64,000 nt of DNA from Curvibacter sp. (GCA_004293725.1 REAW01000018.1:17189-81188); one strand, 5' to 3'; positions 38,943 through 48,123 are shown, numbered from the stretch's first letter. Numbers and translations are program-made. The notes: a model not told the origin generated them from the sequence alone.

Positions 38943-40466
38943 TTAGCCTATCGGGCGGGATATAACTTTTTTGTCCCGCAATGCACTAATTGTTTCTTCT
39001 ATAGACTGACCTTTCAATCTCATTCGATTTCGAATTGAATGGACGCTCAAGCCTAACTTTTCCGCTAGTTCAGTTATCGATGTGTAAGAGCTGCCGAATG
39101 CAGTAACTGGTTTAGGTTGTGCTCCAGCTTTCGGCTTGGACTGCAAATGCCGAATAGCCACTTCAACACTTTCCTGCTTCTCCGTCAATCGAACTAAAAG
39201 TGACGGTACCTTAATGCCAAAGTGTCTTGCACATTCGCCATACGACTTGAAAACCAATCCGAATACCGAGACACTCATCCCAGCGAATCGGCTTGAGTCC
39301 GGAGCATCTGAGATTTCCAGTGCTTGCTCTAATGTCCAGCCACGCCTCTTCAGGCGTTCATGCACTAGTTTGTAATCGATGCTATGTGCTTCTGCTGCTT
39401 GCTTGATGCTTGGATACATTACACCTGCTACTGCAACAGAAATTTCTTTTCCAACCCAGTCCTTTTCTACTAAGCCAACAGCCTCTTCGGGCGTCCATTT
39501 CAGTCGCCCAATTCGAATTGCCATAACCTGCGGGTCTACACCGAAATGCGCTGCGGCAGCGAGGTAAGTCGGAAATGTCCGGCCGTCAACGGTTAACTGC
39601 TTGCCCGTTCCAATCGAACCACCTCGGGCGGTGTTGTACCCATTCCGGATCGAATCACGCCGGACTATTTCTTGCACCTCTTGGTCTTGCAATTCGTCGT
39701 AACTGCGAGTTGTGTCAGACAATAACTCAATTTTGAATGCCGCTTCTCCGTACCTGTTTATTGCATTCATAAACGCGGACTTTCGGCCCCGCCTTGCTGC
39801 CGCAAAGTGCTGATTTAGTCGCGCACTCAACTCCCCCACAGTAATGCCGACATACACTTTTTCATTGATCGTATTTGTGACCAAATACAGCTTGTAGCCT
39901 CCTGCATCCGGCACAGGCTCAATCTTCCCTTCAGTCGTGCGAACTTGCTTCCATTTTTGCTCTCTGGCGTGGCCTTCGTGATTGCGAAAGCGCGGGGGCG
40001 CAGGAATGATTTCGAGTGCTTGAGCCAACGTCCATCCAGACCTTAATCGCTTGGAAACTAGAGTGCCGGTGAGCTTATGTTTCTCAGCGAGCGCGGTAAT
40101 GGACGCATAGACAACCCCATCGAACTCAAGCGATTTTCCTCTTGAGCCGACTCGAGGCTTTAAGCGCCCGAGGAAAGCATCTTCGACCGTATACCCGTTT
40201 TCAATACGCGCCTTTACAGTCGTGAGTTTGACGCCTAAAGCAGATGCAGCGAGCGTCAAATTCTCATACTTCTGGCCGTTTATTTCCACCGCTTTAGGGC
40301 GGTAATGCGACTCTTCGTGCGGTACTAGACCGACCGCTTGTTCTGGTGTCCACCCTCGTTGAATTCGACTGTGAGTTTTGAAACGTTCCACGCCATAGTG
40401 GAGGCACATCGCGGCAACGCTTTCAAAGCGATTCCCTTCACAAACTATTGAAACACGCTTGCTCAT
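38943..40466 (-). CDS. GIY-YIG nuclease-domain protein with NUMOD-like DNA-binding repeats
   Basis: A 507-residue protein of unusual make-up. A GIY-YIG type domain lies in the middle, around residues 190-290 (YKLYLVTNTINEKVYVGIT, then an Arg/His-rich helix SARLNQHFAAARRGRKS and QDQEVQEIVRRDSI). It is flanked by about seven repeats of about 35 residues of the form S-[IL]-x(3)-A-x(4)-[ILV]-x(6)-R-[IL]-x(2)-G-[WY]-[ST]-x-E-x-A: three before and four after. They resemble the NUMOD helix-turn-helix modules of homing endonucleases. No intron or intein host is seen. GC content is visibly lower than in serB and phoD, so horizontal acquisition is likely. Function (selfish endonuclease, defence or other) is not determined. 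Confidence 0.7.
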   Translation of the reverse strand: MSKRVSIVCEGNRFESVAAMCLHYGVERFKTHSRIQRGWTPEQAVGLVPHEESHYRPKAVEINGQKYENLTLAASALGVKLTTVKARIENGYTVEDAFLGRLKPRVGSRGKSLEFDGVVYASITALAEKHKLTGTLVSKRLRSGWTLAQALEIIPAPPRFRNHEGHAREQKWKQVRTTEGKIEPVPDAGGYKLYLVTNTINEKVYVGITVGELSARLNQHFAAARRGRKSAFMNAINRYGEAAFKIELLSDTTRSYDELQDQEVQEIVRRDSIRNGYNTARGGSIGTGKQLTVDGRTFPTYLAAAAHFGVDPQVMAIRIGRLKWTPEEAVGLVEKDWVGKEISVAVAGVMYPSIKQAAEAHSIDYKLVHERLKRRGWTLEQALEISDAPDSSRFAGMSVSVFGLVFKSYGECARHFGIKVPSLLVRLTEKQESVEVAIRHLQSKPKAGAQPKPVTAFGSSYTSITELAEKLGLSVHSIRNRMRLKGQSIEETISALRDKKVISRPIG

Positions 40467-40827
40467 GTAGAAAGTTTACCCAATGTCAAGGATTCAAGAT
40501 TGGTGAGAAAACACTGAATCGATCAGTGCTACTACTGGACTATGACCTTGAGTTCCAAATATCGCGGCAAACCTGCGATTTACGACCGCCAGCTTACAAG
40601 CGCCGAGGTGGACTTCCATTAACCAGCCATTCGCCAGTACCCGCAAACGCCGCCATGCCGAATTACATCGCACTCGCTTGCTGAAGTTCATGGCAAGCGG
40701 ACTGCTTCTGAGAAAACGACTCGACTTCAGTCCTAAGTAGCCGGTGGCCTACCGTGCATTGGTATCCGTGGCTGGTTTGACTGGAATATGCACCCGCTGC
40801 ACCCGCTGGACGCCCCAGGCAGAGTTC
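40467..40827. other. Intergenic region between the GIY-YIG gene and the phoD remnant; nothing recognised
   Basis: About 360 bases without a convincing gene. A 26-codon frame starting at 40541 is too short to support. Composition resembles the island on the right of serB in its first half and becomes GC-rich near 40800. I see no tRNA, terminal inverted repeat or direct repeat marking an insertion boundary. Confidence 0.4.
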
Positions 40828-42365
40828 TCAGGCCCGGTGCACCACCGCCCGCCCCGGCTCCACGGCAAAAGCCGCCAAGGTCTGCAAACCTGAGTCGGGC
40901 CGCGTCACGTCGTCCACTGCCCGCAGGGTCACGCTCAGGCCCTTGGGCGTCAATTCAGCCACACCATAGCCGCGCCGTTCGCGGTCCACAAACACGAAGT
41001 GCGGGTTCTCGGCCAATGTTTCAGGCACACCATCGTTGGTGCCGCCGCGTGAGGTGATGCTGGTTCCGCAAAACTCCACCGCGCGTAATCAGCCTTTACA
41101 TGCCCCACCCAATTGGAGTGTACGTCGCCCCCCAGAAACACCGGGTTGCTGACGTGGTGACGTTGCAGTGCATCTGTCACCCGTGTGCGGGCTGCGGGGT
41201 AACCGTCCCAGCTATCGTTGGACACACTCAGCCCTTCGCCGAGTTTGAAGTCCCGCTGACCAAAGACAGTTTGTTGGCCCAGCACCGTCCATTGCCCGCC
41301 GCCCGTGGCCAAAGATTGATCCAGCCAGCGTTCTTGCGTAGCGCCCAACAGCGTGCGCCGTGGGTCGGCCAAGGCTGCGCAAGTTGCGGGGTTCACCGTG
41401 CTGGAACCCGGGCCACCGCCCTTGGTGCAGGCGTGGGGGTCGCGGTATTGGCGGTCGTCCAGCAGATGCAAGGTGGCCAGGCGGCCAAAGGGTACCCGGT
41501 CATACAGGCGCAACTCGCGGTTGGCACCCCATACTTCATTCAACGCCCGCCCCAGTGCTGCGGCTCGTAGCGGCATATGTTCGTAATAGGCCTGGTAGGC
41601 GGCCGCACGGCGAGCGGCAAAGTCGATGCCTTCAGGCCCTCGGCTCCCTTGCGTGCTGCTGGCGTAGTCGTTCTGCACCTCGTGGTCGTCCCAGGTCAGC
41701 AGCCAGGGGCAAGCGGCGTGCATGCCCTGCAAATGGGGGTCGCTTTTGTAGAGGGCGTAGCGGGCACGGTAGTCGTCCAGCGTAATGGTGGCCGCAGTGG
41801 GCACGCTGCGCACGGCCTTGCTGCTGCCGCCGTATTCGTAGATGTAGTCCCCCAGAAACATCAAGGCATCGAGATTCTCACCCTGCATGTGGCGGTAAGC
41901 GCTGTAGTGTCCATGCTCCCAGTGCTGACACGAGGCATAGCCCAGACGCAAACGCCGCGCCACGGCACCCGGTGCTGGGAAGGTACGGGTACGCCCGGTA
42001 GCGCTGACCGCTGCGCCCAGCATAAACCGGTAGTGGTACCAGCGGTCAGGTTCCAGGCCCTGCACTTCAGCATGTACCGAGTGGGCAAGCATGGGCAGGG
42101 CCTGCGCTTGACCCGACTGCACCAACCGCTGGAATTGCTCGTCATGCGCAATCTCCCATCGCACGGTGATGGGGCCAAGCGCCGGTGCTTCCGCCTGCAC
42201 CAGGCGGGTCCATAAGACCACGGAGTCATGGGTAGGCGAACCGCTGGCCACGCCCAATGCAAACGGGTTGCTCTGCAACAGCGGCTGGCTCCAGGCACTG
42301 CGCGGCAGCCACCCCAGGCTGGCGCAGCTTGCAGCTCCAACCAAGAGTTGCCGCCGGTCCAGCAC
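40828..42365 (-). pseudogene. phoD: Alkaline phosphatase D (PhoD), frameshifted by a small deletion
   Basis: The frame opens with a GTG at 42365 (AAGGAAG upstream) and a Tat-type leader (DRRQLLVGAASCASLG). PhoD motifs follow: FALGVASGSPTHDSVVLWTRL, GYASCQHWE, FLGDYIYEYG, TWDDHEVQNDY and VFLGGDVHSNW. Just after HVKADYAR the frame is lost and the first reading continues out of frame to 40950. The remaining family C-terminus (VEFCGTSITS, LAENPHFVFVDRERRGYG) continues in another frame to 40828. PhoD proteins normally have about ten residues between AD(F/Y) and EFxGTS, but only 8 bases remain here, so about 22 bases seem deleted near 41080. A truncated product lacking the C-terminus could still be made. 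Confidence 0.8.
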
Positions 42366-42377
42366 GGGCGTACTTCC

Positions 42378-43025
42378 TTAAGCTTGGGTGGCGAGCTGAC
42401 GCAGCGCTTGTTCAAACACCTCGGGTGGCTGGCCACCAGAAATCAAGTGGCGGTCGTTGATCACCACTGCGGGAACCGAATGGATACCCTGGTCCAGAAA
42501 GAATTGTTCTTGCTCACGTACTTCAGCCGCAAAATCGTCCGTGGCCAGGACGCGCTGGGCCTCGTCCACATCCAGGTCCGTGGTGCGCACGGCGCGCAAC
42601 AGCACGTCGTGGTTGCTGGGGTCTTCGCCGTTGGTGAAATAGGCAGTGAACAGGGCTTTTTTCAAGGCCAGTTGTTGGCCTGAGGTTTCGGCCCAATGCA
42701 GCAAACGGTGGGCATCAAACGTGTTGTAGATGCGCGCACGCTTGTCCATGTTGAAGGTGAAGCCTAGCGCCTCTCCGCGTTGGCGAATGTTCTCGCGCGC
42801 GGCGGCGGCTTGCTCGGGCGTTGCGCCATATTTTTGATTCAGGTGTTCGGTAATGTCCTGGCCTTCTGCACCCATCTTGGGGTTCAACTCAAACGGCTGA
42901 AAATGGATGTCGGCTTGCACTTCGTCCTTCAGCCGCTCCAAGGCCACTTCAAGACTTTGCAAGCCAATGGCACACCACGGGCAAGAAACATCGGACACGA
43001 AGTCAATTTTTAGGGTGGGTTGCAT
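42378..43025 (-). CDS. DsbA-family (FrnE-like) oxidoreductase
   Basis: A 215-residue thioredoxin-fold protein. The active-site CxxC is CPWC in VSDVSCPWCAIGLQSLEVAL near residue 15, with FQPFELNP and the cis-Pro region SVPAVVINDRHLISGGQPPE towards the C-terminus. This matches cytoplasmic FrnE/YwbO type DsbA-like proteins; no signal peptide is present. The ATG at 43025 is used; a GTG one codon earlier is possible. It lies just after the aminotransferase gene on the same strand. Confidence 0.87.
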   Translation of the reverse strand: MQPTLKIDFVSDVSCPWCAIGLQSLEVALERLKDEVQADIHFQPFELNPKMGAEGQDITEHLNQKYGATPEQAAAARENIRQRGEALGFTFNMDKRARIYNTFDAHRLLHWAETSGQQLALKKALFTAYFTNGEDPSNHDVLLRAVRTTDLDVDEAQRVLATDDFAAEVREQEQFFLDQGIHSVPAVVINDRHLISGGQPPEVFEQALRQLATQA

Positions 43026-43044
43026 CACATTTCTTTCATTGTGG

Positions 43045-44232
43045 CTAGAGCGATTGCTTCAAGCGACCAATGCCTTCCTGGATCTTGGCCACATCGGCGG
43101 TGGCAAAGCTAAGGCGCAAGGTGCTGAGGTCGGGGTCGTGCGCATAAAACGGGGCGCCGGGGACAAACGCCACCAGTTTATCGATGGCGCGCTTGGCAAA
43201 CTCGCTGGCGTTTTGCTCTTGTCCGTTGGCACCGGTCAAACGGGCCCAAAAGAACATCCCGCCCTGCGGAGGTTCAAAGGCGATCGCATCACCCAGTTCG
43301 CGTTGCAGGCATTCACCCATCACGCGTGCGCGCTCTGCGTACGTGGCGCGAACGGCCGCCAATGCAGCAGGCAAGCGGTTGAGCGTGAGGTAGTGCGCGG
43401 CGGTGGCTTGCGTCAGGTTGCTGGTGTGGGCATCGCTGAACTGCTTGCACATGGTGGCACGGCCCAACAAGGCGGGCGGCGCTATCAACCATCCCACCCG
43501 CAGGCCGGGGCTCAGCACTTTGCTGAACGAGCCGCAATGCGCCAGCCAATCACGGCTGCCAAGCACCTGGTCGCTGAGGGCCAGCAGACTGGGTGGCGGA
43601 GCCTGGTCAAAAAACAATTCGCCATAGGGATCATCTTCTACCACCAGGGTTTGGGTGCGCACCGCAATCTCTAGAATCCGTTTGCGCCGCTCCAAACTCA
43701 GCATGGCGCCGCTGGGGTTGCCAAAGGTGGGGATCAGGTAGACCAGTTTGGGCTTGTGTTCATCAATCAACGCCTCCAGCTTGTCCACATCTACGCCATG
43801 GGCGTCAATGGGGGCGTTGATGACGTGCGCTCCATACAGACGAAAGCACTGAATGGTGGCCAGAAAAGTAGGCGCTTCCATGATGACCTTGTCACCGGGC
43901 GAGATCATGGTTTTTCCGATCAGGTCCAGCGCCTGCTGGCTGCCTGTGGTGACGATCAAGCCGTCAGCGGCCACCGTGGCACCCTTGCCAGCCATGTGGG
44001 CGCTGATTCCCTCGCGCAGGGGCTGCCAGCCTTCTGTCGCGCCATATTGCAGAACCGCACCGGGGTTGGATCGCAGCACGGCGTCGGTCGATTCCCGGAT
44101 TCCTTCCACATCAAACAACGCCGGATCAGGAAACCCCCCCGCAAAACTGATGATGCCGGGTTTGCCCAGCAGCTTGAATAGCTCCCGGATGGCGGAGGTC
44201 TCTACATTGTTGAGGCGGTCGGCAAATTGCAT
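43045..44232 (-). CDS. PLP-dependent aminotransferase (2-aminoadipate/LysN-type)
   Basis: A 395-residue class I/II aminotransferase. SFAGGFPDPALFD near the N-terminus, TTGSQQALDLIGKTMISPGD and VYLIPTFGNPSGAMLSLERR are landmarks of the group. VEDDPYGELFF and GSFSKVLSPGLRVGWLIAP (PLP lysine in SFSK) follow. The sequence fits the aminotransferases related to LysN/2-aminoadipate and MocR C-terminal domains, without a DNA-binding part. I start at MQFADRLNNVETS (44232); the earlier in-frame start is a TTG. Substrate cannot be assigned. Confidence 0.85.
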   Translation of the reverse strand: MQFADRLNNVETSAIRELFKLLGKPGIISFAGGFPDPALFDVEGIRESTDAVLRSNPGAVLQYGATEGWQPLREGISAHMAGKGATVAADGLIVTTGSQQALDLIGKTMISPGDKVIMEAPTFLATIQCFRLYGAHVINAPIDAHGVDVDKLEALIDEHKPKLVYLIPTFGNPSGAMLSLERRKRILEIAVRTQTLVVEDDPYGELFFDQAPPPSLLALSDQVLGSRDWLAHCGSFSKVLSPGLRVGWLIAPPALLGRATMCKQFSDAHTSNLTQATAAHYLTLNRLPAALAAVRATYAERARVMGECLQRELGDAIAFEPPQGGMFFWARLTGANGQEQNASEFAKRAIDKLVAFVPGAPFYAHDPDLSTLRLSFATADVAKIQEGIGRLKQSL

Positions 44233-44355
44233 GCGAGGTTCTTTCAAAGATCAATATTCAAAAATAATCGTCGCTGTGCACCAAACATGGCAAAACGGCA
44301 CTGCGCATGGGGTAAATTGTCACCGATTGGGTCACAACGCTTTTTTGGAGAATCC

Positions 44356-45159
44356 ATGGTCAACCTCGAAGCTTTCTTTGCCAGTGTTAAGTTGCCCACC
44401 ATGTCTGAGGTCGCGCACGAGCTCATCCAGACCATGAACGACGACGACGCCCCCGTCACCAAGGTTCGGGATCTAATCGCCAAAGACCCGGCCATATCCG
44501 CCAAGCTACTGCGCTTGGCCAATAGTGCGCAATTTGGACTACCGCGCGGTGTGGGCACCCTGGATGACGCCATTACCATGGTGGGTATGTCCAAAGTGCG
44601 GACTTTGGCACTTGGTGCCTGCTTGAGCGAGTCGTTTCCTACCCTGCCAGACCTTGACCGCAAGGAATTCTGGCGTACCAGCATGGCCTGCGCCGGGTAT
44701 GCCCAATGGCTGGCAAACAGGCTCAACATCGATAGCCAAATGGCTTGGCTCACTGGCATGATGCTGCGCCTTGGCGAGTTGTTGATTGCCCAAGCCGACC
44801 CCGCCACTCTGCATGAAATTGAAAAGCTGCCGCACCTGCCGGGGGGGCGTTGGCAACGTGAGCAACAACTGGTGGGCTTCACCGAAGGCCAAATCACTGC
44901 TGAATTGGCCCGTAGATGGAATTTCCCCATGCAGATGGTGCAGGCGCTCCAGCGTTCTGCGGACCCCCTTACCGACCAAGCCTTTTCACGCCTGGGCGCA
45001 GTGCTGCACTTGGCGGAGCTTTTGGCGGAAACAGAAAATGCCGGACCGGAATCCGTCGACGACCTGCCCGCAGATGTGATTGCAGCGCTCATGATCGACG
45101 CCGACTGGATGCGCTCCAAATTCCCGGATTCCAGCACCTTCCTGGACGTCACCACCTAG
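44356..45159 (+). CDS. HDOD-domain signalling protein, copy 1
   Basis: A 267-residue soluble HDOD protein. VKLPTMSEVAHELIQTMNDD, VRDLIAKDPAISAKLLRLANSAQFG and ITMVGMSKVRTLALGACL are the standard HDOD blocks. The proteins are related to HD phosphohydrolases but lack the catalytic residues, and are thought to work in signal transduction. I start at MVNLEAFFASVKLP (44356) with GGAG just upstream. Its TAG overlaps the GTG of nth. A close paralogue lies on the other side of nth. Confidence 0.88.
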   Translation: MVNLEAFFASVKLPTMSEVAHELIQTMNDDDAPVTKVRDLIAKDPAISAKLLRLANSAQFGLPRGVGTLDDAITMVGMSKVRTLALGACLSESFPTLPDLDRKEFWRTSMACAGYAQWLANRLNIDSQMAWLTGMMLRLGELLIAQADPATLHEIEKLPHLPGGRWQREQQLVGFTEGQITAELARRWNFPMQMVQALQRSADPLTDQAFSRLGAVLHLAELLAETENAGPESVDDLPADVIAALMIDADWMRSKFPDSSTFLDVTT

Positions 45160-45803
45160 TGAGCCCTGCCGCAGTCGAGTCTTTTTTTGCCACCCTGCGG
45201 GCCGCCAACCCGCATCCGCAAACCGAGCTGGAGTTCAGTTCCGTGTTTGAGTTGCTGGCGGCGGTACTGCTTTCCGCCCAAGCGACTGACGTAGGGGTCA
45301 ACAAGGCGACGCGGCGTCTATTTGTTGCGGCGAATACGCCCCAAAAAATTCTTGCCCTGGGTCTCGAAGGACTGGAGCAGCACATCAAAACCATTGGCCT
45401 GTACCGAAGCAAGGCCAAACACCTGATGCAGACCTGTCAGATGCTGGTGGACCTGCATGGCGGTCAGGTTCCCCGCACCCGTGAGGAACTTGAGGCGTTG
45501 CCGGGCGTAGGTCGCAAAACCGCGAATGTGGTCCTCAATGTTGCTTTTGGCGAGCCCACCATGGCGGTCGACACGCACCTCTTTCGCTTGGGCAACCGTA
45601 CCGGGCTTGCACCGGGAAAGACTCCCTTGGACGTCGAGCGCAAGCTACTCAAGCGTATCCCGGCAACTTATCTCGTAGATTCCCACCATTGGCTCATTTT
45701 GCATGGCCGCTACGTCTGCCAGGCGCGCAAACCTTTGTGCTGGAAATGTGGCGTGAAAGAGGCTTGCGGGTATACACTTAAAACTCCTGTACCCACAAAA
45801 TAA
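45159..45803 (+). CDS. nth: Endonuclease III
   Basis: A 214-residue base-excision DNA glycosylase/AP lyase for oxidised pyrimidines. The helix-hairpin-helix LEALPGVGRKTANVVLN contains the catalytic Lys, and AVDTHLFRLGNRTGLAPG contains the catalytic Asp. The C-terminal cysteines CQARKPLCWKCGVKEAC give the Cys-x6-Cys-x2-Cys-x5-Cys [4Fe-4S] site. The GTG start at 45159 overlaps the stop of the first HDOD gene as TAGTG, implying translational coupling. Length matches E. coli Nth (211). Confidence 0.94.
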   Translation: MSPAAVESFFATLRAANPHPQTELEFSSVFELLAAVLLSAQATDVGVNKATRRLFVAANTPQKILALGLEGLEQHIKTIGLYRSKAKHLMQTCQMLVDLHGGQVPRTREELEALPGVGRKTANVVLNVAFGEPTMAVDTHLFRLGNRTGLAPGKTPLDVERKLLKRIPATYLVDSHHWLILHGRYVCQARKPLCWKCGVKEACGYTLKTPVPTK

Positions 45804-45818
45804 CAACAGCGACACACC

Positions 45819-46640
45819 ATGACGGACCTTAGCGCCTTCATTCAATCGGTCAAGCTGCCAGTCATGCCGGAAGTGGGGCATGCCCTGATCCGTACCCTCA
45901 ATGACGAGGACGCAGATGTGGTGTCTGTGCGAGACATCATCGCCAAAGACCCTGCCCTGACTGCCACCCTGCTGCGCATGGCCAACAGTGCCTTGTTTGG
46001 CTTGTCGCGCTCCGTCACTTCACTGGACAAAGCGGTCAGCGTCGTCGGTATGACGCAAATCCGTGCACGGGCGCTCAGCATTTGCCTGGCCAACGCCTTT
46101 CGCTTGCCGCAAGGCATCGACCGGTTGGAGTTCTGGCGTTACAGCATGGTGTGTGCGGGTTACGCCCGGTTTCTGGCCAGCGAAGCAGATATGGATGAAC
46201 AACAGGCGTGGCTGACCGCCATGATGCTGCGCTTGGGAGAAATGATCATCGTGCAGCAGCAGCCCACTGTTCTCAATCTCGTGCAACGGCAACCTTGTGG
46301 CCCTGGAGAGCGTTGGCAACGCCAACGCACACTACTGGGGTTTGACGAAGGTGGCGTGACGGCTGAAGTAGCGAAGCGATGGGACTTTCCCAATGACGTG
46401 GTGTTGGCGCTCAAGCACTGTGGCAATGCCCAGGCAGCGCTGCAACAATCCAAACTGTGCGGTGTTGTGCACTTGGCGGGTTGGCTGACCGATCAGTCCA
46501 GCAGCCATGCCACGGTGTTGCAGGCCGTTCCGAATGCGTCTAAAGCATTGTTGCAGCATCTCCAACTGTCCGAGGAAAGCCTGCAATTGGGACTACCAGA
46601 CCCTGAGACGTTTAGCGATGTATCAACCTTGCTGACTTGA
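45819..46640 (+). CDS. HDOD-domain signalling protein, copy 2
   Basis: A 273-residue HDOD protein, a clear paralogue of the one ending at 45159. VKLPVMPEVGHALIRTLNDED, VRDIIAKDPALTATLLRMANSALFG and GMTQIRARALSICLANAF line up residue by residue with the first copy. The shared C-terminal module has MMLRLGEMIIVQQQP, EGGVTAEVAKRWDFP and PETFSDVSTLL. It follows nth by 15 bases. The 3' end overlaps the convergent cobalamin phosphatase gene by 18 bases. Confidence 0.88.
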   Translation: MTDLSAFIQSVKLPVMPEVGHALIRTLNDEDADVVSVRDIIAKDPALTATLLRMANSALFGLSRSVTSLDKAVSVVGMTQIRARALSICLANAFRLPQGIDRLEFWRYSMVCAGYARFLASEADMDEQQAWLTAMMLRLGEMIIVQQQPTVLNLVQRQPCGPGERWQRQRTLLGFDEGGVTAEVAKRWDFPNDVVLALKHCGNAQAALQQSKLCGVVHLAGWLTDQSSSHATVLQAVPNASKALLQHLQLSEESLQLGLPDPETFSDVSTLLT

Positions 46641-47246
46641 GCGCACGGCCTCTTGACGGCGGGCCGTAGTAGTTTCTGAAGAATCAGCGCGCTGCGGTTG
46701 CAGCTCCACCCACTGACCAAATGCAGGGGCTGCGACAGGCCACAGACCCGCACTGGGCACATAACGTACCCCTTGCGCCAGCAGGCTGGCAGCCCGCGCT
46801 ACTCCAGCATGGGTGATCCAGACCTGAACCTGACCCGCAGCCAATGCAGGCAGGCAGGACTCCCACACTTCTGCTACCCGGCCCATCATCTGCGCCACCG
46901 ACTCCTGCCCGCCAAAGCGGTGGGACCAGAAATCAGCGGTCCAGGCATCCACTGCCGCTTTGGGAATGTCTGCCCAGGCCACCCCCTCGTACACGCCAAA
47001 GTGCATTTCGACGAGGCGCGAATCAGGTGTATAGGTCAAATCAGGTCGCAGCGCCCGTAGACGTTGCGCAAGCTGCTCGCATCTTTGTAGCACAGAGACT
47101 CGCACCTCGGCCCCGTGGGGCAACACGCTTGCCAGTGCTTGCGCCGCTGTTTGAGTCGCATCAGACTCGGCCGGCATGTCTAGCGCGCCATAACAAATAC
47201 CAGGGGCCACCAGCGGCTGGGCGTGGCGCACCACCCACAGCGTCAT
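46623..47246 (-). CDS. cobC: Alpha-ribazole phosphatase-like histidine phosphatase
   Basis: A 207-residue histidine-phosphatase-superfamily enzyme. VVRHAQPLVAPGICYGALDMP carries the RHG-type catalytic motif, with Arg and His at the start. RLVEMHFGVYEGVAWADIP is the family's second block, and VWITHAGVARAAS carries the distal catalytic His. As the last gene of the cobalamin operon, overlapping cobS by four bases, it fits dephosphorylation of alpha-ribazole 5'-phosphate or adenosylcobalamin phosphate. The start at MTLWVVRHAQ (47246) is chosen over longer frames into cobS. A dispersed repeat copy lies inside the gene at 47049. Confidence 0.85.
   Translation of the reverse strand: MTLWVVRHAQPLVAPGICYGALDMPAESDATQTAAQALASVLPHGAEVRVSVLQRCEQLAQRLRALRPDLTYTPDSRLVEMHFGVYEGVAWADIPKAAVDAWTADFWSHRFGGQESVAQMMGRVAEVWESCLPALAAGQVQVWITHAGVARAASLLAQGVRYVPSAGLWPVAAPAFGQWVELQPQRADSSETTTARRQEAVRSSQQG
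47049..47092. repeat. Dispersed repeat, copy inside the alpha-ribazole phosphatase gene
   Basis: AGCGCCCGTAGACGTTGCGC, AAGCTGCTCGCATC and TTTGTAGCA match the layout of the copy at 24728 (CGCCCGTAGATGTTGCGCA). It is read in frame in the minus-strand gene. Confidence 0.5.
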
Positions 47247-48112
47247 ACCAGCCCACCCCGGGTTACCGCGCCCCAAGCCAGCACCAGCCCCAAGTAAAAC
47301 ATCAACTCGCAGACCTGCTGTGTCGCGCCCAGGCAGTCGCCCGTGAAGCCCTGCAGGCGGCGCGCGAACCAGCGCAGCATGCCCAGCCAAGCCAAACCAC
47401 TGCCCAGCACACCGGCAGCCAGCCACAGGGCCACCGCGTTGACTGCCAGCGTTGGAACTATCAAAACCATAGCTGCATGCGCAATAACAACGAGGCCTAG
47501 AGCACCAAAAGTCCACAAACCCGCTACCCACAGGCTACCCACACTGATCTGGTCCGCCAGCGGCTTGGACTTGGAACCGGCCACATCCCCCACATGCGGC
47601 AGCAGGCGAATGATGAGCAGCGGCCAGAAGCGCGACACCACATGGCCCAGGAACAAGGCCACCACCATTACCGTACCGTGCAGGGAGCCCAAGAGCGCCA
47701 GCAAACTCACCTTGGCCAGCAAGGCCAGCACCACCGCAATGGCACCGAACGCGCCCACGCGCGAATCTTTCATGATCTCCAGCGCTCGCTCCCGATTCAG
47801 CGTGCCGCCCAGACCATCAGCCACATCTGCCAGGCCGTCTTCATGGAAAGCGCCCGTCATCAGCGCACTGACCACGGTGCCCAGTACCGCAGCTACAAGC
47901 GGTGCAAACGGGCTGGCCGGCAGCAGTGCCAGCAGCAGCCAGGTCACCAGGGCCACCACGGCCCCCACCAGCCAACCCACGCCCGGAAGGTGCGCCGCAC
48001 TGGCGCGCAGCATGGCCGGGCTAAAGCCCACCCAGTCCGCCAGGCGCCCCGTCACCGGCACGCGTGTGAAGAACTGCAGCGACAGCAAGTAGTGGCGGAG
48101 AAAGCGGACCAT
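47243..48112 (-). CDS. cobS: Adenosylcobinamide-GDP ribazoletransferase
   Basis: A 289-residue inner-membrane enzyme that joins adenosylcobinamide-GDP and alpha-ribazole to form adenosylcobalamin. FFTRVPVTGRLADWVGFSP is the conserved N-terminus, and GAFHEDGLADVADGLGG carries the metal-binding Asp and Glu residues. LEIMKDSRVGAFGAIAVVLAL follows. Several hydrophobic helices agree with the family. It lies 11 bases after cobT and overlaps the phosphatase gene. A dispersed repeat copy lies inside it near 47457 (read as AHAAMVLIVPTLAV). Confidence 0.93.
   Translation of the reverse strand: MVRFLRHYLLSLQFFTRVPVTGRLADWVGFSPAMLRASAAHLPGVGWLVGAVVALVTWLLLALLPASPFAPLVAAVLGTVVSALMTGAFHEDGLADVADGLGGTLNRERALEIMKDSRVGAFGAIAVVLALLAKVSLLALLGSLHGTVMVVALFLGHVVSRFWPLLIIRLLPHVGDVAGSKSKPLADQISVGSLWVAGLWTFGALGLVVIAHAAMVLIVPTLAVNAVALWLAAGVLGSGLAWLGMLRWFARRLQGFTGDCLGATQQVCELMFYLGLVLAWGAVTRGGLV
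47457..47511. repeat. Dispersed ~55-bp repeat, copy inside cobS
   Basis: AACTATCAAAACCATAGCTG, CATGCGCAATAACAACG and AGGCCTAGAGCACCAAAAG form a complete copy in reverse orientation to the one at 37917. It reads through in frame in cobS. Confidence 0.6.
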
Positions 48113-48123
48113 GTTGCCCGGGC

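Noticed and set aside
40541..40621. 26-codon frame in the gap next to phoD
   Set aside because: Too short, no ribosome site and no recognisable family.
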